Source of the DNA: Copromyces sp. CBS 386.78
Taxonomy: Eukaryota; Ascomycota; Sordariomycetes; Sordariales; Sordariaceae
Direction of reading: 5' to 3'
NCBI GenBank assembly: GCA_030685235.1
Contig: MU839250.1
Span: forward strand, 19,011-83,010
DNA: 64,000 nt
The notes below the pieces were generated by a model. The model was not told the origin of the DNA. It saw only the letters and a program-made list of their open reading frames with translations, and did no database searches. The translations under genes and the position numbers were made by a program. The first letter of the stretch is position 1. Each line of letters begins with the position of its first letter. This document shows positions 24,080 to 35,345 of the stretch, in pieces.

Positions 24080-25079
24080 GTTTATTATATTTAACTATTA
24101 CGCTACGTACGCTATTTAATAGGAGGAAGATTATTCGTATTATAATTATGGACTTCGTATTTTAATTGTAGTAATTAATTAATTAAGATTCAACCCTACG
24201 CATTCCCGACTTCGAATTATAAATTTAGCTATTAAATTAAATTAAATATTAAGACGAGTATTATTAAAATTGTTCGTACTCTCTTTTTTTCCTTTATATT
24301 TATTAAAATATATTTAATTTAACGATTAATGTCCAATTCTATTGTTCCTTAAGCCTAGCTTATAATTAATAATTTTATTGCTATTATAATTGTTAATGCT
24401 ATTATAGTAATTATTAGTTTAGAATATTAAAACGATTTAACGGTTCTCGTTTAAGCGTTCGAGGGCCTCTATTATTAAGCGATTAAAATTTCAATCCTTA
24501 TTTCTTAAGCGTATAATTTCGCTAACCTTTCTGTTTTTTAAGCCTTCTTCTCTATTTTCTATTGCCTGTTCTATAATGATGTAGTTGTAGTTAGAGTCGA
24601 TGTTTGCAATTTCGAGAAAGATTTTATTATAGTTAGAAAGGAAGTCGTTTATTTATATATTTGTATTAAAAATTTTAATTATAAGATTGCCTGTAAAGAA
24701 AGTAATATTATAATTATTTATACTTAATATTTATTCGCTATTTAAATTAGTATAAAGGATTATTAAGATTAAATTAAATCGTTCTACGAATAAATCGCCG
24801 CTTTTAAAAAGGAATTTAATAATTTCCGTATAATATTTATAATTACTTTCTAATTTTAAAAGGACTATTACTAAAAGATCTTTCTCAACCTTTGTATTAA
24901 ATTCCCAAAGAATAGCCCGGTTCCCCTATCCCTTAATTCAACCCCTTTACCTCCTAATATATTTAATAATCCCGGTAATAATAATAATATAATAAATATC
25001 GGTAAGAATGGCAGCGGTTATAAATTAATATTATATATTATAATTACCCCTACCTTTAATAATAAAGGATTATCGATTA

Positions 25080-26330
25080 AATATACCGCTAAATATCGTA
25101 CCTAGCGTATATATATAAAATTTATTTAAGTAAATAAACTTAAGATTTTTGCTGACGAGCGCCCTAAATTTTCTTTTATCGTTTACTCTATTAAAAGCGT
25201 TCCGTTCGAAGCTATTGAAACCGAATTAAATAAGGCTATCCTTGGCGAGCCCTATAAATAGGCTATAGCCTTCGAATTAATTAACGAATTAAATAAGAAA
25301 TATAATAATATTAATATTATTATAGAGTCCTATTATATTTTCGAAGATTTTAAAATATTTAAAAGTATAAAATAGACCGATTTTAAGGAAAAATTTATTA
25401 TATTCGTTAATAAATATAAGTTCGATAACGGTATAAAAATTTATTACTTCTATTAAAAGATTAACGATTATATTCGTTTCGCCCTTTCCTATTAATATCT
25501 TTAGCCCGCTAACGATAAATTTAATAAATAGTTTAAAGCTGTTCGTAATTTCGCTAAAGTATTAGAGGATAAAAATTAGTATAAAAAATAGACTAACTTA
25601 TTTTATAAGGCTAATATAATTAATACTTCCGCTTTTGCTAGTTATTCCGGTATTTCCGCAACCGAGGCGATTATTAATTAAAGCGGCGATATAATAGATT
25701 TTAACGCTATAATTAAAACAGATATCTAAATATTTTATATAATTGAGGCTAGTATTTTTAAATATCGTATAAAGATAGGTATTTATACCCGCTATAGAAG
25801 GCCCAGCTATTACTTTATTAATTATTGTACCCGGGTTAATTTTAAGAAGGAAGTTAAGCCCTATAATAATTGCAATAAAGGCTACAGTAGTAATACTAGT
25901 AATATTAATAATAATAGTAATAATTGTAATAATTGTAGTAATAACGGTACTTCTAATAATAGAGGTAACTATAATAATAATAGTAGTAATAATAATAGCG
26001 GCGGTAATAATAATAGTAGTAACTAGCAGCAGCCTGCCTAGGGTTAATATAATTATAGATAATAGTGCTTTAATTATAGTGGCGGATATTATATTAATAT
26101 TATAAATCCTAGTATAAATATAAGAGTTCTAGCCCCCGGTATTCCGGCTCCCGGCTATTATAACCTTATTCCCGCTTACTAGCCCGGCTTTATTAGCCAG
26201 GTTATAGGTAATAAAAACGGTTCGATCTCGGGCTAGGGAAATATATAGCTTCCTAATTAAATTGTATTTAGAAGTACAAATTTAACGGATATAAAGGAAA
26301 TAACGGGACTATCCTTATACGGTTAAATAT
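25080..26330 (+). pseudogene. Gypsy-A copy 2 gag
   Basis: Plus-strand frame from about 25125. It is nearly open to 25720 if TAG/TAA are taken as Gln, then enters a long Asn/Ser/Gly linker at 25870-26030. A zinc-knuckle remnant CFNYSGGYY follows near 26065-26090 (second Cys and the His to Tyr). Gag packages the RNA. This copy cannot make it. The frame is homologous to the Gypsy-C gag. Confidence 0.8.
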
Positions 26331-29300
26331 TATTAAAATAAATAGATTTTTAATAAATAGCCGTTATAAATATTTAAATTTATTAAATCTTTTTATCTAT
26401 TTATTTTACGGACTGTATAAATTATATTATATTATTCTTATTAATAGTAAATATATTACCCTTAATTTTATTAATTATTATTTTATTTACTATTATTATT
26501 TCCCTTTTCTTCCGTTCGCCGTTCCTAAATTACTATACTTCGCTAATAACTAGGTTACGGGTAATATTATCTACTTCTCTCAATTTATAATATAAGCGGG
26601 AATTTACTATGAAATTATTAATTTATTAATCTACAATTTGGTTGAAGATAACCTTATTATTTTAAGTCACTTATAATTCGTTTATTACGCCCTAAATATT
26701 AATTAGTTTAACGATTTTCTTCGGTTTAATTCCGTTTATAAATAATATAGCTATTTCCTACTCAGGAATTTAAACTATATTACTCCGTTTTCGAACCGCT
26801 ACCTTACAACTCTACGACCGCTAATTTAATATTTATACTAAAATCTAACAGTAAAAGATACGGAAGATAAAAACGAATTTAATTAATATAATAAAGGCTA
26901 ATATAACGAAATAATAGCTATTAGGCGGCTATCCGTCTCCGTTATAATTAAACGAACCGTTCGCTAATAATTCTATTATTTTAAATATAAAGTCGCTAAT
27001 TAATTAAGTACTACCCTATTCGGGAAACTAAAAAGTAGTAATATAATTATACTATCGGCTTTACCCTTAATATTTCTTTTAATACTTCGCCTAACGTTTT
27101 ATTATTAAATTGGCGGCGTAAGGACTTCTATAGTAGATTACTAAATCCCGGTCCGATTTTATAATATTCTGGCTAGGCCTATTAATTCTAACGATATTAA
27201 AGAATTCCCAGCCGCTACTTTTAATTAATTAGTAGAAATTTACAAATTCTAAATTATCCGTACAATTCGGGCTAATTTAAATAAAGATATCCGTAAATTA
27301 ATTAAGGAAAATAAAAAATTAGAAAAAGAAGGACGGATCCTAGACCCCTAGAATATAAACGATAATTTTACATTAAATACAGTAGTAGAAGTATTATTAA
27401 ATAAAGGTTAGCGTTTTAAATACTTTTTTAGTAATAAGTATTATTGTGAAATTAATACTCTAGTAGGGAAAGGAAACGAAGCTATTTTAAGGGCTGTAAA
27501 AATTTCTAATTTTATTAAAATTAATAGTATTAATAACAATTTTCCTTATTATAAGGAAATAATTATTGAATATTTTATAGTAAATAGTATTACTATTAAT
27601 AAAATTACGTTTAAAGACGCGATCAAATTCTACGAAAAAACTGATAAACCCCTTAAAATAGTCGCAAAAATTCAAGCTAAATTCCTGCGATAATATTAGT
27701 ATTATACGTAAACCTTCCTATAAGAGGGAGCGGATATTCTTTCTCCCTATAGGGTATATAATTTAAAGATCGAATTCCGTTTAAGAGTAACCCTTCGCGC
27801 TTCCCGCGGGCGTATATTCAATTTTAATAAATTTAGTATTATTAAAAAATAAGTTGATAATATACTTTAAAAAAAATTTATTAGGCCTTTATAATTAGAG
27901 GCCTTAGTACTTCTACTTTTTATTAAGAAGCCGGGAGGCGGAATTTATATTTATATAAATTATTATAGTATTAATAATATTACTTTTAAATCCTGTTACC
28001 CCTTCCTACTTATTAAAAAAACCCTTAATATAATTTGCTACGCTAAGATCTTTATTAAATTCGATATAATCGCTATTTTTAATTATATCTATATTAAATA
28101 AGGATATAAGTAGTTTATTACTTTTATAACCCGGTTTAGCCTATTTAAATCTTTAATTATTCTTTTTAATTTATAAAGCGCCCTAAATATATTTTAGAAT
28201 TATATTAATAATATTTTATACGATATTTTTAACGTTTATGCGACCGCTTACTTCGATAATATTTTTATTTATTCTAATAATATTAAAGATTACGAGTAGT
28301 ATATTAACGACGTCCTCGATAAGCTAATAAAAATAGGCTTTAACGTTAATATTAATAAATACGAATTTTATACGATAAAAATAAAATATTTCAATTTAAT
28401 TATTATACTTAGAAGTATTAAAATAGATTTAAAGAAGGTTAAAACTATTATAGATTAGTAAATACTAGAATTAAAGAAATCCTTATAATCTTTTTTAGGC
28501 TTTACGAACTTCTATTAATAATTTATAAAAGATTTTTTAATAATAGCTACTCTACTTTACGAATTTATAAAAAAGGACGCCGGATAGTCTTAGAATAACC
28601 GTTACTAAACCGCTTTCAAAATTTTTAAACGGGCGTTTATTAGCGGACCCGTATTTAAAATTTATAATTAGACTAAAAAGACTGTAATTAAAATAGACGT
28701 TTCTAATTACGCTGCGGGTAGTACCCTTTCCTAATACGGAAACGATAGTATTCTTTATCCTATTACTTACTTTTCGGCTAAGTATAACTCCTAAGAATAT
28801 AATTATAACGTATATAATAAAGAATTGTTTATGATTATTAAAATATTAGAGGAGTGGAGGCCGGAATTTAAAGGAATTTAATAATTATTTAATATTTTAA
28901 TAGATTATAAGAATTTTTAAACGTTTACGATTAATAAATAGCTAACTTAGCGGTATATATACTAATCTTAATTCTTATTTCAGTTTAATTTCTTAATTAA
29001 ATATACGCCGGGTTCGAAAAACCTTCGCCTAAATACTTTGAATCGCAAGCTTAACGACCGCTTAAATAACGAGGAGGATAATTATTTAATCGCCCGTAAG
29101 AAGACTTTACTAAATCCGTTTTAATTTAAAGAAGGCTATTTCGAATTTAATAATCCGGTAGTAAAATTCACCTTATACTTATTAGGCCTAAATAATTTAA
29201 ATACTTAATTAATTAATAATTTTATTTATACGAATTATAAAACTTCTATTTTCCTATAAAAATTAATTTCCTCCTTTACTAGCAGAGTTTATTAATAGCC

Positions 29301-30950
29301 TACTATTATTAAAAAGGTTTTTTATAAGGCCTTTTCGGAATATTATATTATTAATAGTATTATAAAATAGTGCGACTAAATTATTATTAATCACTATAAT
29401 AAAAATCTCTAGTTTTAATTTATTAATCGTTAGTACAATTCCCCGGGCGCCGGTTATCTAAGTTGTAACGCTATATATAAATTCCTATAATACGATTTTT
29501 ATTAGGAGGGAATATATAATAACGTACGCTTTTTCTATAAGGGTTATTTACTTTACATAAAGACTAAATTTTTAAAGAGAGGCTTAACCGGTTATTTTAA
29601 ACTAATTATAATTGCTTTTACGCTATAAACTAATATTTTAATCGATTATATTACGTTATTACTACTAAGTACCTATTTAGGCTAAATTTTTAAATATATT
29701 GTTATTATCGTTGCTCGATTTATTAAAATACAGTACTATATTTTAATAATAATTTTAAAAGCGGAAGAATTAGTAGACCGGTTTATCGATTATATTTATT
29801 CAATCTACGGCCTTTTAAATAATATACTCTTCGATAAAAGTATTTAATTTATTTTATAATTTTAATTTACCTTCTATAAGCGGTTGTCCGTAATTCGCAA
29901 ACTTACTTCTATTTTCTACCTTTAAACGAACGTTTAAACCGAATATATTAACGCGGAAATAGAATAGTTTTTAAAGATTTATATTAATTAGGTATAGACG
30001 GATTAGGCAAAGTAACTACTATTCGCGAAGTTTATTAATAATAATATTGTTTTATTATTAATAAGGATTTTACCATTCTTTATTAACTATAATTATTACT
30101 TTCGTATAAATATAAAGCCTTGTACCCCGTTACTACTAAGTCTCTCCCCAATTTAGTTTAAAGAATATTATAAAATTAACGAATTAGTAAATTATTTTTA
30201 ATAAATTTAGGACTTCGCTATCTAGTAATTATAGTGTATATAAGAATAATATAAAGATAATATTAATAAAAAGCGGGTCGATTCTATTAAATATTATATT
30301 AGTAATATAGTTTTATTTAATATTATAAATTTCGTTAATGGACGCTTATACGCGAAGTTTTCCCTCCGTTAAGAAGGCCCCTTTAAAGTCGTCCGTACTA
30401 AATTATATATAATATACTTCGCCCTCCCGTTTAATATAAAGTATTTACTAGTCTTCTACGTTTCTATAGTATAATTATAGTCCGACTAAGGCTTTTTAAA
30501 TTAGCTTACTATAATAGATATCTAAATTAACGAAGGACGGGTTATAATATATACCGATAATTAGGAAGAGTACGAAGAATAGGTATTCGAACGTTTTACG
30601 GATTATTAATAAATAGGTAATAATAAGTATTGGAAGTACGAAGTTAAATAGAAGACTAATAATTTTATTTAAGAATTTATTAATAACGTTATCGATTATA
30701 AGTATTATTTTTAGTAATTCTACTATAAATACCCGGATAAATTAATTCTCCTAGAGGTTTAAAGGGTTTTTAAACGCTTCGCCGCCGATACCCTAGCGCT
30801 AATAATAATATTAGTTCCGGTAGCCTCCGAACTACTATAATATTATTTTAACCGTTTAATATAGTAAAAGATAGCCGCCACTATAGAAGATAGGACGTAG
30901 AAGAATATAGAGGAAAGTTTATATTTTGTATTTAAGAGAGTGTTTTAGAA
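26330..30950 (+). pseudogene. Gypsy-A copy 2 pol
   Basis: Domains in order: protease with LINSKY near 26435-26460 (Asp to Asn); RT at about 27850-28500 with YFDN at 28249-28260; RNase H with IDVSNYAAGSTLSQ near 28690-28735; integrase zinc region near 29380-29580; integrase core near 29630-30050; and a C-terminal GPY/chromodomain-like part near 30400-30850. Reading through former Gln codons, the polyprotein is almost colinear, so damage is by substitution rather than indels. The antisense open frame at 27487-27675 is a shadow. Confidence 0.9.
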
Positions 30951-31039
30951 GTTAATAGATGTTTATAAAAATAGGAAATAATGTAAAGGGTTTTAAATTT
31001 ATTATATATATAGATTCTTCAGCTTTTTAAGCTTTTTTT

Positions 31040-31051
31040 AAGGGGGGATAG
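31040..31051 (+). other. Polypurine tract of Gypsy-A copy 2
   Basis: AAGGGGGGATAG directly precedes the 3' LTR and would prime plus-strand DNA synthesis. Copy 1 has the same tract. Confidence 0.85.
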
Positions 31052-31306
31052 TATTATAAGGTTATACCTATAATATGCTATACTATATTAATTATATATA
31101 TATTATGCCGATTAGAGTTTAGAGCTCTGCCTACGTATATATTATCGTTACGTGCAGCCTTACGTGCCCGCGTACGGTCTAGTTTGTAGGGTTCTTACCT
31201 ATATATAACTAGATTTCCGCGTATACTTCCTTTCTCTCCTCCTTTCTCTTTATGTAATAACGTATATCTCATCATACCCCCTACGGTGCTATCTCGCCCC
31301 GTGATA
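31052..31306 (+). repeat. 3' LTR of Gypsy-A copy 2
   Basis: 255 bp beginning TATTATAAGG and ending CCCCGTGATA, followed by the TTAAC duplication. The left half is more RIPed than the right half. Confidence 0.95.
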
Positions 31307-31311
31307 TTAAC

Positions 31312-34100
31312 AACTACTAATATAAATTAGCGGGGGTAAAAGTTATAAAGAGAAATAGTATATTTAACCTATAAACAAATACTTTTAAATTCTATCTTTT
31401 AGCTCCCTAATAGGGCCGGGTACTACGTAGAGTATTTGTATACTTTATAATAGATTTAAGGATCTACTCCTCCTAGTCCGTACAGCCTTTAAACGCGGCC
31501 CTAAGTTCGTTAGTTTAAAGAATACCCTATTTAGCGTTACGATAAATATAAAAAGAGCTCTTTTAGTTAACCTGGCCGCGTATTAATATATTAAAGGCAA
31601 TAAAATAAAAATAGGGGTAGCGTATATAACGGCTATCCTTCTACTTTATAGTATATTCAATATAATCGCCGTATAATACTTCGTATAGGCGTTAAATTAT
31701 AAAGTCGGCCTTACCTTAGGGGTAGAAGGTTAGGAATACTTAGGAAAATAATAGTTATAATTTATTAAATTTACTAATAGGGGTAGGTTTGACGAATCTT
31801 AGTATTTATATAAAACTGCGAATACGACCCTGCTTATTAAGACCTGGCTTTAGCTCCGGTTTGGCCTATACCTTTACCTTTAGTATTAGTAGAGAAGATA
31901 GGAAGTTGGGAGTAGCGGGTAGGTCGGGAGTAGAGGATAGAAGGTTAGGATTGGAAGCCGGAGCCGGGGCCCGGGCTAGAATAAAATACGGAGGAGGTTT
32001 GGGACTATAAATAGGATTGAAATTAATATATTAAAGAAGTGGTTATTTAATGTATTATTTATCTATACCCTTATTTATTTAATTAATTAATAAGTTAATT
32101 TAACTATATTTAATTAGCTATAAGGTTTAGTATAGCGGTAACTTCTTCGTCTTCGACTTCGTTAAATTCGTTATCCTCATTAATTTTAATATCCTCTTTA
32201 AATATATAGGGAATAAACCGGTTAAAGACGTTACTATCCTTAAATAATTAAAAGAAACGGCCGTAATTAATAATAATATTACGGTACTTAAGATAATTAT
32301 CCTTTAAATAGTTTAATTAAATTTAAATATTTTACTTATTAATATAATAGTTTCTTCGAAATTGCCGTTATATTTAGTTTTAATTATATATATTTTGAGG
32401 GTAGAATATAATAATATTTAATTCTTTAAGCAAAAGGGGTAAATGGTTGTAAATTAATTTAATGTTTCGGAGAAAATTAATAATATAGTTATAATATTTA
32501 TACTACGCCCCCTTAATAAAATAAACGTCGATATATATGTAGACCCGTATAATTAATTATTCTTCGATAGGTATAAATATTAGTAAACCCGGATTAATAT
32601 CGCTGAAATCTATATGATTTTTAATAGAATAAAAGGGTATATTTCTAGGCCGCTCTTTTTTCCGCTTATTAAAATAATATTTATATATATTACGCTTAAG
32701 GTATAAATTTAATTACTTTTTATAATATAAAGTATATTCTTCCTAGTTAATATTAAATATAATATTGTTAAATATATTTATATAACCCTTATTACGCTTA
32801 GGGATTATTTTATATTGAAGGTAGGGGTTATATTTACGTATAAGAAGAGGATGTTAGTAATAAAAGGGGGGGTTGGGATAAAGTATATACTTTCGGTTTA
32901 CTAGGTTTTCTAATTTTAATTAAAGGATAATAAGTTCCGGTTATTAGGTATTTAGGTTTATATTATTATTTGTATTATTAAACGTAGCGGGTATTCTTAG
33001 GGTAGCTATTTGAGGCTGGAGGGGCTTATTTTTAGGCGGTACTAGTATGCCGATAATAGGATTTCGACGAAGGGGTATTAGGATTTGAAAAAACGAAAAG
33101 GGGAATTAAGATTAGGATAATAATATATTTTATAATTATAATAATAAAAAATTACTCTTATTATAGCGGTTATCCTCTTCCCCTTTATTATCTTCGTTAT
33201 TTTAAAAGTAATTTAAATATTAAATTATTTTACAGCTATTAATATCGATAAATTCGTTGCGGCGCTATTAACGTTAATATTAACGGTAAATAATCAATTT
33301 TATAAATATATTTTAATTAACAATAAAAAGAAAAATATATAATTTAATTAATATATTAAATTCCTTATTTATACTAATACTAATATTAATATAATATATA
33401 TAAAAGCGTATAAAGTCTAAGTTTCGATAGCGGACGTTTATTAGCTATATAAGACTATAGTTTTTATATTTAAATTAAATATTAAGATTATTATTATCTT
33501 CGGCTTTAACGTTTACGCTATTATATAATACCCTAATAAAACTACTTAATATTAGTATATTAAGGGATAATTAGTTAACGTTATATAATGTTCGAAAAGA
33601 TAGTATAAGTGAAATTTCTTTATTATAACGCTAGCGAATATAATAGTCCTGGCGGATAATTTTATGGTTTTATCGAATTTTCGCTGTAAAGGGTGAATTT
33701 TGTAGGTCTATACCTCTTTTAAAATACGAAGGCCTTAGTATTCGTATTCGTATAGTGGGTATACGTTATATTATTATACGTATAATATTATCGATTATAG
33801 TATTTTATATTGGTAATTGAGGCGGAGTAGCGGATGTAGGGGCTAAGGACCGTAGATGGCGTATTGTAGGCGGTATAGGAGTTTTTTGGATAGAAATTGT
33901 ATAGGGCGGAGGAGGAGCTATAGGAGTTGGAGGAATTATAGGAGTTAGAGGAATTGGAATAGGAGTAATAGGTATTAGAACGGGAGTAATAGGTATTAGA
34001 GTAGGAGTTATAAGAATTGGAGGAGTTGGAGCGGGAATAATAAATATACTGGGTATAAAAGTGGCCGGGTTTATTAAAACTTTATAATTACGTATAAAAT
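31312..34100 (-). pseudogene. Helitron Rep/helicase pseudogene, N-terminal part (Helitron-like N domain)
   Basis: The minus-strand frame includes DINPGLLIFIPIEEQ near 32630-32580, then segments matching the Helitron-like N domain: an INFL-x-NIK stretch, QFRR, then LFPKGKADF near 31720 and RGQVN near 31580. It runs into the Gypsy-A 3' LTR at 31311 and continues at 23819. A proline-rich stretch near 34080-33890 and an N-terminal extension to about 33200 are read on the same strand, but the plus strand also looks partly open there, so the true start is uncertain. RIP stops throughout. Confidence 0.75.
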
Positions 34101-34930
34101 TTATAGCCTTAGGTAAATTAGTTTTAGTCCTTATTTAAATATTATAATATTAAAAGTATTATTAAATTAATTTATTTCAATTCCGTTTACTAATAAATTT
34201 AGTTAAAGGGAAATATCTTTTATAAGCCTTATATTACTTTAATATAATTTTTTCTTCGTTATTATTTTAAGAATCCTATTTAGAAGGAGGAGGTTATATA
34301 GACGGGGGAAGTTTAGGGCTAAATAAAGTAATAGAAATTATATTTTATAAGGTATATAGTATACGAAGTTTACTTAAGGAAGAATTAATATAACGGCGTT
34401 AAATATAAGGATATAGAGAAGAGGAGCGAATAATAAGGCTAAATTAATTAAAAATATTAAAATAGGTTAGTATTTAATTATTTTGAAAATACGTTAATTA
34501 TTAAAAGGATTATTAATTAAAGGTAGTCGCTTATATATAAACGAAGGCGGGTATATATAGTCGATGGTTGCGAGTAGGCCGGTATTAATTACCTTTAAAG
34601 TACGTTAATTATTAAAAAGATTATTAATTAAGGGTAGTTGTTTATATATAAACGAAAGCGGGTATATATAGTCGATAATTACCAGTAGGCTAGTATTAAT
34701 TACTTTAAAATAATTAATTATTTTATAAATAGCCAATAGGAAGGCTATTAAAATATAATTCGTATATAACGGTCAATTGGCCGGATTAGGGATATTATAG
34801 CAATTAATCGTAATAATTACTTAATTAATAAACATTATTGAAAAAGGTAGTATTCAATAGCTTAGAATCGAAGGCGAATGTATAGAAGCGAAGGCAATGT
34901 ACGATTATATAGATTGTATAGGTTCTAGAC
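34101..34930. repeat. Helitron 5' region with 111-bp tandem duplication
   Basis: Two units of about 111 bp, 34470-34581 and 34582-34692, plus a partial third, share TACGTTAATTATTAAAA and GGGTATATATAGTCGAT. No gene seen in the rest of this stretch. It lies upstream of Rep/helicase. Confidence 0.8.
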
Positions 34931-34936
34931 TAGGGT

Positions 34937-35090
34937 AAGGTTATAAAAGACCTGGGGGATACCCCCGGGGACCCCCGTACGTAAAGTTGAAAAGGTTATA
35001 AGAGACCCGGGGGACACCCCCGGGGACCCCCGTACATTAAGTTGGAAGGGTTGTAAGACCCGGGGGATACCCCCGGGGACCCCCGTACAT
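34937..35090. repeat. GC-rich, near-palindromic minisatellite, 3 units
   Basis: Units at 34937, 34992 and 35046 (55, 54 and 45 bp) each carry GACCCGGGGGA followed by ACCCCCGGGGACCCCCGTAC. Each unit can fold on itself. It stands out in AT-rich DNA. RIP has barely touched it because it has few CA/TG pairs. It lies about 250-400 bp inside the Helitron 5' end. Confidence 0.9.
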
Positions 35091-35138
35091 CTATCGTTAC
35101 GTACGTGAATTGTTACGTGCGTAAAGCGAGTACGGGCT

Positions 35139-35204
35139 GCGAAAGTTCTGACGAATAATAGGAACGGATTTGCGAAAGTTCCGATTAATAATAGGAACGG
35201 ATTG
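35139..35204. repeat. 33-bp direct repeat, 2 copies
   Basis: Units 35139-35171 and 35172-35204, each GCGAAAGTTC...AATAATAGGAACGGATT. Part of the Helitron 5' subterminal region. Confidence 0.9.
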
Positions 35205-35271
35205 CTTTGGCCTATGGACTAATTATAGGACGAAAAACTTATAGGGATTATTGATATAGGTATCGCCCCTA

Positions 35272-35345
35272 TTATAGAGAAGCTCCGCTATGCTCGCTCA
35301 TTTCGTGTAAATACTTTATTCTCTAGACTATAATAGCTGCGCTTC
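35272..35345 (-). other. Helitron 5' terminus with inverted repeats
   Basis: GAAGCGCAGCTATTATAG (minus strand, 35345-35328) matches the repeat near the 3' end. Just inside, TATTATAGAGAA (about 35272-35283) and TTCTCTAGACTATAATA (about 35319-35335) form an imperfect inverted repeat that could be a 5' hairpin. Gypsy-B sequence resumes at 35346. Confidence 0.65.

Larger units (their letters stand above)
23825..31306 (+). mobile_element. Gypsy-A copy 2, complete LTR retrotransposon, RIPed
   Basis: 7482 bp with two 255-bp LTRs and a perfect target duplication TTAAC (23820-23824 and 31307-31311). It interrupts the Helitron Rep/helicase frame. The order is 5' LTR, gag, protease, RT, RNase H, integrase, chromodomain-like tail, polypurine tract, 3' LTR. 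Orientation is opposite to copy 1. All frames carry RIP stops. Confidence 0.95.
2517..35345 (-). mobile_element. Helitron (HELITRON2-like), 32.8 kb with three nested transposons
   Basis: Rolling-circle transposon lying on the minus strand, 5' end at right. The flanking Gypsy-B sequence at 2516 and 35346 joins to give the uninterrupted order seen near 52.0 kb, with at most 2 bp duplicated, so there is no TIR-type target duplication. The 5' end carries GAAGCGCAGCTATTATAG. The inverse of this repeat lies about 38 bp inside the 3' end, followed by a 6-bp-stem hairpin. This asymmetric arrangement is the one described for HELITRON2. A Rep/helicase pseudogene spans 34.1-31.3 and 23.8-20.8 kb. Without the two Gypsy-A elements and the Mutator-like element, about 14.2 kb remains. 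The end points are uncertain by 2 bp. Confidence 0.75.

Noticed and set aside
31789..32010. 73-codon plus-strand open frame with Gly/Arg-rich end
   Set aside because: The minus strand of the same DNA is the Helitron Rep/helicase frame; this is its complement.
2517..35345. The 33-kb insertion as a Starship or other giant TIR element
   Set aside because: No DUF3435 tyrosine recombinase was seen and there is no clear target duplication. Rep and helicase motifs with a 3' hairpin point to a Helitron.
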